Assembly (NCBI GenBank): GCA_030670605.1
Contig: DAOVBK010000057.1
Coordinates: forward strand, 1-7,919
Origin: Candidatus Stahliibacteriota bacterium
Lineage (GTDB): Bacteria; Hydrothermota; Tepidihabitantia; SM23-42
DNA: 7,919 nt
Direction: 5' to 3'
In this document: positions 4,423 to 7,919 of the stretch, one piece after another
Position numbering within the stretch: the stretch's first letter is position 1
Layout of the letters: the number at the start of each line of letters is the position of its first letter
Made by a program: the position numbers and the translations under genes
Notes under the pieces: model-generated
Told to the model about the DNA's origin: nothing
Databases searched by the model: none
What the model saw: only the letters and a program-made list of their open reading frames with translations

Positions 4423-7400
4423 ATGAAGATGATTTCTCTGGCTGTGTTTATCGCCTTATCACTGGGTCTCATTTCTGCACTCACGTCTGTGGGTGAAGAT
4501 CATGAGATGACGCTCAATATTCCTCTTGCCGACATGAAGGGAGAGCTCGGCAAGTGTCGTGTGGAAATACTCGATGTTGACGACAACATAGTAGGCAGTG
4601 GAGACCGCTATGCCTATGTGAATAGAGATGAGTTCAACCTACCGGTCAAGGTGAAGATACGGGAAAGGATTGATGATTACGATCTGCTCCGCGTGAGAGT
4701 GACATTCAAGGACCGCGTGAGTGTGTATTCATACTTCCAGCTGCAAGACAAGATGATCGTCAAGATTCTCGGTCAGGATGAATTCATCAAGGGAACACCA
4801 CTTCACTACCGGGTCATCGTCATAAATCAGCGTAACAATCAACCTCTGAGCGGCGCGCAGGTGAATGTAACAATGACGGTAAACGGTAATGACGAAATGC
4901 TCTTTGATGCTGTGACTGACAGATCAGGCACCTGCAGAACAGACTTTCAACTCCCTGATGATATTGATAATGCTGAGCTGTGTTTCACTATACGGTCAGA
5001 ACTCGGTGAGGACACCTATGATACATCAGTGAAGCTTGTGAATGGAAACCTGACCTACCTCGTGACTGACAAACCGATCTACCAGCCAGGACAATCAATG
5101 CACATACGTACACTGTCACTGCAGAAGCCTGCATTGACACCGGTGTCAGGTGACGTCATTACGTTCGAAGTTGAAGACAGCAAGGGAAACAAAGTTCTTA
5201 AGAAACAGCAGGAGACTGATGATTTTGGCACGGCGTATGTGCGGTTCACACTTGCCGATGAGGTTAATACTGGTGAATACACTATACGGGCACTGCTCGG
5301 ACCAGATAGAACTGAGAAAACAGTTAACGTTGAACGGTATGTCCTACCTAAGTTCAAGATATCACTCGATACTGACAAACAGTATTATATGCCGGGTGAG
5401 CGGATAGAGGGTGATATTGATGTTCAGTACTTCTTTGGAAAACCAGTGACCAATGCCCGTGTGAGAATCACGACCTATCGGTACGATATCGGGTTTCAGA
5501 AGGAGGCAGTGATTGACGGTGTTACTGATGATAAGGGTAGGTGTCATTTTTCCTATGAGCTGCCTGATTACTTCGTGGGTGAACCTCTGGAAAAGGGTGA
5601 TGCGTTTGTACGGCTTGATGTTGAAGTGACTGACAAGGCGAACCATAGCGAGAAAACGTCTGCAAAAAGAAAAGTTGTTCAGGATGTACTAACGCTCTCG
5701 ATTGTTCCGGAAGGTGGTGCCTTGCGACCGTCACTCGAGAACCGTGTGTACGTACTCGTTAATGATCCTGATGGTGCACCATGTGTTGCACAGGTGCAAA
5801 TGAGCATTGACGGAAAAAAGGTGAGCGGGGTCACAGACGAGTACGGTATTGCCGAATTCCTGGTCACGCCGTCGGACGAGAAGACGACACTTGTTGTTAC
5901 GGCGCAGGATGAGAAAGGCGAGAGCGTCCGTGTTGAAAAGGAGTTTGCCGCAGCAGTAGACCGCGATCAGATAATCATGCGTATGGCACGTGGCATTTAC
6001 AGAGTTGGTCAGTCAATGAATCTCGAGTTCTTAACAACCAAGAAAACGGGTCGCGTCTATGTTGATGTTATCAAGGATAATCAGACCGTACTTACGAAAT
6101 CAGTAAACATTAGGAATGGCAAAGGCACGTACCGTTTGAATCTGACGCCAGATATAACTGGATCTATCTGGTTACATGCGTATATCGTGACGCCTGGTAG
6201 TGATATTGTTCGGGACACACGATTCTGTTATGTGCATCCGGCGAATGACCTGACCATTACGGTCAAGGGCGATAAAGATGAATATCTACCCGGTGCTGAC
6301 GGGATCATACTGTTCACCGTTGTTGATGAAAATGGTACACCGGCTGTCGCTGCGCTGTGTGTTGCAATCGTCGATGAAGCGGTCTTTGCTGTGTCAGAAT
6401 TGCAACCCGGACTCGAAAAGGTTTACTTCATGCTTGAAAAACAAATCCTCGAGCCCCGTTATGAGATTCACGGCTTTGAGCCAGAGAAAATCGTACAACT
6501 GCCCGGGATTCAGGAACGTGCTGAGAATGTTATGTTCTCGACGCTCGAGCCGAAAGAACCGTTCCCTGTGAACTATACGACGCCTCAGGATGCATATCAC
6601 AAAGTTGCTGCTGCATTTTACATGCGTTTGTACACGGCTCGTGACGCTATCTACAGTGCAGTCAATAGATACTATGCAGAGCATGATGCGTATCCACCCG
6701 CGGTCAATGGATTGCAGCTCCTCACCGAAGAAGAGTATCTTGATGTGGGCGTTGTTGTCGACCCGTGGCTGCATATGTACCGCCTCGAGACGACTGAGGA
6801 ATACCTGCACTGGTTCACTGTGCTTTCAGCAGGCCCTGACGGTGAATTCTATACGGCTGATGATATCACTGAGTGGGGAGGCAGGGGACGCGATGTGGAC
6901 GGGATGGTTCTTATGGCTGAAGAGGTTATGCCCATGGCAGGTGCAATGCGTGAGGGTGTTCAGCACATGAAGAAAGTTGTGTCGAGAGACGAAAAGGGGT
7001 CGGGCAAACCTGATGAACCGCGTGTACGCGGATTTTTCCCTGAAACATTCATTTTTGAACCTGCACTCATCACTGACGCACGAGGTGAAGCACGACTTTC
7101 AGTGACCATGCCGGATGCGATCACAACATGGCGGGTGACGACATTCGCATCTTCGCAATATGGTCAGCTTGGCTCAGTGCTGTCGAGTTTGAGGGTTTTT
7201 CAGGAATTCTTTGTTGATATCGACCTACCGGTTGCCCTGACCGAGGGGGATGAAATATCCATACCTGTTGCGCTGTACAATTATCTGCCGCGAGACCAGG
7301 AGATCAAAGTCATCCTTGAACACGACGACTGGTTTGACATTCTTGAAGGTCACGAGATCGTCAGAACATTGAAAAAGGATCAGGTTTCCGTCGTCTATTT

Positions 7401-7919
7401 TCCGATCAAGGTGAAGAAAATCGGGTACTACTCGATGCTCGTGAAGGCGTACGGTGAAGCGAAATCTGATGCAATAAAACGGAACATCATGGTTCTTCCT
7501 GATGGAAAACGGTTTGAAGATATCATATCAGACCGTCTTGAAGGAACTATCACACAAAAGATCAGTTTTCCGAAGAACGCCATTCCCGATGCCCGAACAC
7601 TGACGCTTAAGATCTTTCCCGGCATTTACTCACAAATAGTCGAAGGACTGGATGGGCTCCTGGGAGTTCCGTTTGGTTGTTTTGAACAGACGACATCTGT
7701 CACCTATCCGAACATCCTTATACTCGACTACTTGCGACAGACCGATCAAATACGACCAGAAACAGAGATGACTGCTGAGGAGTACATCAGTCTCGGTTAT
7801 CAACGGCTTCTCTCATTCGAGGTACAGGGTGGTGGTTTCTCATGGTTTGGTGATGCACCGGCAAACAAGGTGCTTACGGCCTACGGACTCATGGTATTCA
7901 ATGACATGGCTCAGGTGTA
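4423..7919 (+). CDS. Secreted alpha-2-macroglobulin family protein, thioester type (3' end outside window)
   Basis: A2M proteins trap proteases: cleavage of a bait segment triggers a conformational change that exposes a reactive thioester. The 1165 visible residues begin with a signal peptide (K2, hydrophobic 3-20, likely cleavage near 19-22); no Cys occurs before C45, so no lipobox. MG-type beta-domains follow. The MG2 motif is TDKPIYQPGQ (215-224); YVLPKF (306-311) and DKQYYMPGE (318-326) mark MG3, and an MG6-like segment has VAIVDEAVFAV (647-657). A GspG-like segment (about 735-818), a Met-rich stretch and a charged linker (to 869) occupy the bait position. The A2M domain has GFFPETF (870-876) and PDAITTWR (897-904). 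The thioester motif GCFEQ has C1086 and Q1089, then GGGFSWFGD (1136-1144) of the thioester domain. The receptor-binding end is missing because the window stops. No frameshift was found. Confidence 0.93.
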   Translation, partial: MKMISLAVFIALSLGLISALTSVGEDHEMTLNIPLADMKGELGKCRVEILDVDDNIVGSGDRYAYVNRDEFNLPVKVKIRERIDDYDLLRVRVTFKDRVSVYSYFQLQDKMIVKILGQDEFIKGTPLHYRVIVINQRNNQPLSGAQVNVTMTVNGNDEMLFDAVTDRSGTCRTDFQLPDDIDNAELCFTIRSELGEDTYDTSVKLVNGNLTYLVTDKPIYQPGQSMHIRTLSLQKPALTPVSGDVITFEVEDSKGNKVLKKQQETDDFGTAYVRFTLADEVNTGEYTIRALLGPDRTEKTVNVERYVLPKFKISLDTDKQYYMPGERIEGDIDVQYFFGKPVTNARVRITTYRYDIGFQKEAVIDGVTDDKGRCHFSYELPDYFVGEPLEKGDAFVRLDVEVTDKANHSEKTSAKRKVVQDVLTLSIVPEGGALRPSLENRVYVLVNDPDGAPCVAQVQMSIDGKKVSGVTDEYGIAEFLVTPSDEKTTLVVTAQDEKGESVRVEKEFAAAVDRDQIIMRMARGIYRVGQSMNLEFLTTKKTGRVYVDVIKDNQTVLTKSVNIRNGKGTYRLNLTPDITGSIWLHAYIVTPGSDIVRDTRFCYVHPANDLTITVKGDKDEYLPGADGIILFTVVDENGTPAVAALCVAIVDEAVFAVSELQPGLEKVYFMLEKQILEPRYEIHGFEPEKIVQLPGIQERAENVMFSTLEPKEPFPVNYTTPQDAYHKVAAAFYMRLYTARDAIYSAVNRYYAEHDAYPPAVNGLQLLTEEEYLDVGVVVDPWLHMYRLETTEEYLHWFTVLSAGPDGEFYTADDITEWGGRGRDVDGMVLMAEEVMPMAGAMREGVQHMKKVVSRDEKGSGKPDEPRVRGFFPETFIFEPALITDARGEARLSVTMPDAITTWRVTTFASSQYGQLGSVLSSLRVFQEFFVDIDLPVALTEGDEISIPVALYNYLPRDQEIKVILEHDDWFDILEGHEIVRTLKKDQVSVVYFPIKVKKIGYYSMLVKAYGEAKSDAIKRNIMVLPDGKRFEDIISDRLEGTITQKISFPKNAIPDARTLTLKIFPGIYSQIVEGLDGLLGVPFGCFEQTTSVTYPNILILDYLRQTDQIRPETEMTAEEYISLGYQRLLSFEVQGGGFSWFGDAPANKVLTAYGLMVFNDMAQV
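6625..6876 (+). other. GspG/pseudopilin-like segment inside the A2M protein
   Basis: Residues about 735-818 of the A2M protein resemble the periplasmic part of type II secretion major pseudopilins. There is a helix with the pattern ARDAIYSAVNRYYAEHDAYPP (split here as ARDAIYSAVNRYY, 739-751, and AEHDAYPP, 752-759), then VDPW (779-782) followed by MYRLE (785-789), and the loop SAGPDGEFYTADDI (802-815) ending in EW. GspG proteins show the same order: helix, Y-P, DPWGNPY, then an S.G.DG...DDI loop that binds calcium; here D806, D813 and D814 could be ligands. The hydrophobic N-terminal pilin helix and prepilin peptidase site are absent, so it is not a working pilin. This is pattern recognition only; no alignment was run. 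Confidence 0.6.

Noticed and set aside
4187..4426. 79-codon GTG-initiated plus-strand open frame before the A2M gene
   Set aside because: It runs through the hairpin cluster and the promoter, has no ribosome site and no recognisable motif, and overlaps the A2M start.
6394..6810. 138-codon minus-strand open frame within the A2M gene
   Set aside because: It is antisense to an intact, motif-bearing frame and has no ribosome site or recognisable domain.

Overview
The window is a stretch of bacterial chromosome with four plus-strand genes: dnaG (primase), rpoD (primary sigma factor), rpsT (ribosomal protein S20) and the first ~1165 codons of a large alpha-2-macroglobulin (A2M) family protein that runs off the right edge. 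No transposase, phage gene, CRISPR array, tRNA or rRNA was recognised. Moderate base composition, repeat-decorated intergenic DNA and a long secreted A2M suggest an uncultivated lineage, perhaps near WOR-3/FCB-type candidate phyla. That placement is a guess; the sequence proves only that it is bacterial.

Layout. Positions 1-99 hold a degenerate 9-nt tandem repeat that runs up to the dnaG start. dnaG (100-1788) and rpoD (1860-3419) are separated by 71 nt and form the replication/transcription part of a macromolecular-synthesis-type cluster. A strong intrinsic terminator (3438-3468) closes rpoD. The next ~350 nt are a repeat-built intergenic region: a chain of three short hairpins, an inverted pair of 8-nt-period arrays, another hairpin, and a second inverted pair of 8-nt-period arrays. 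A perfect-consensus promoter follows at once and lies so close to the rpsT ATG that the mRNA should be leaderless. The rpsT-A2M gap (4110-4422) holds a weak terminator candidate, a second, unrelated hairpin cluster, a second perfect-consensus promoter with the same 16-bp spacer, and a strong Shine-Dalgarno sequence.

How the genes relate. DnaG and RpoD are housekeeping proteins, and the RpoD residues that read the -10 and -35 elements are conserved, which fits the two textbook promoters in the window. S20 belongs to the 30S subunit. The A2M protein is a separate transcription unit: a predicted secreted, thioester-containing protease trap with no evident lipobox. Where animal A2M carries its protease bait, it appears to carry a segment resembling the globular domain of type II secretion major pseudopilins (GspG). 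That segment and the octamer arrays are the most unusual things seen here.
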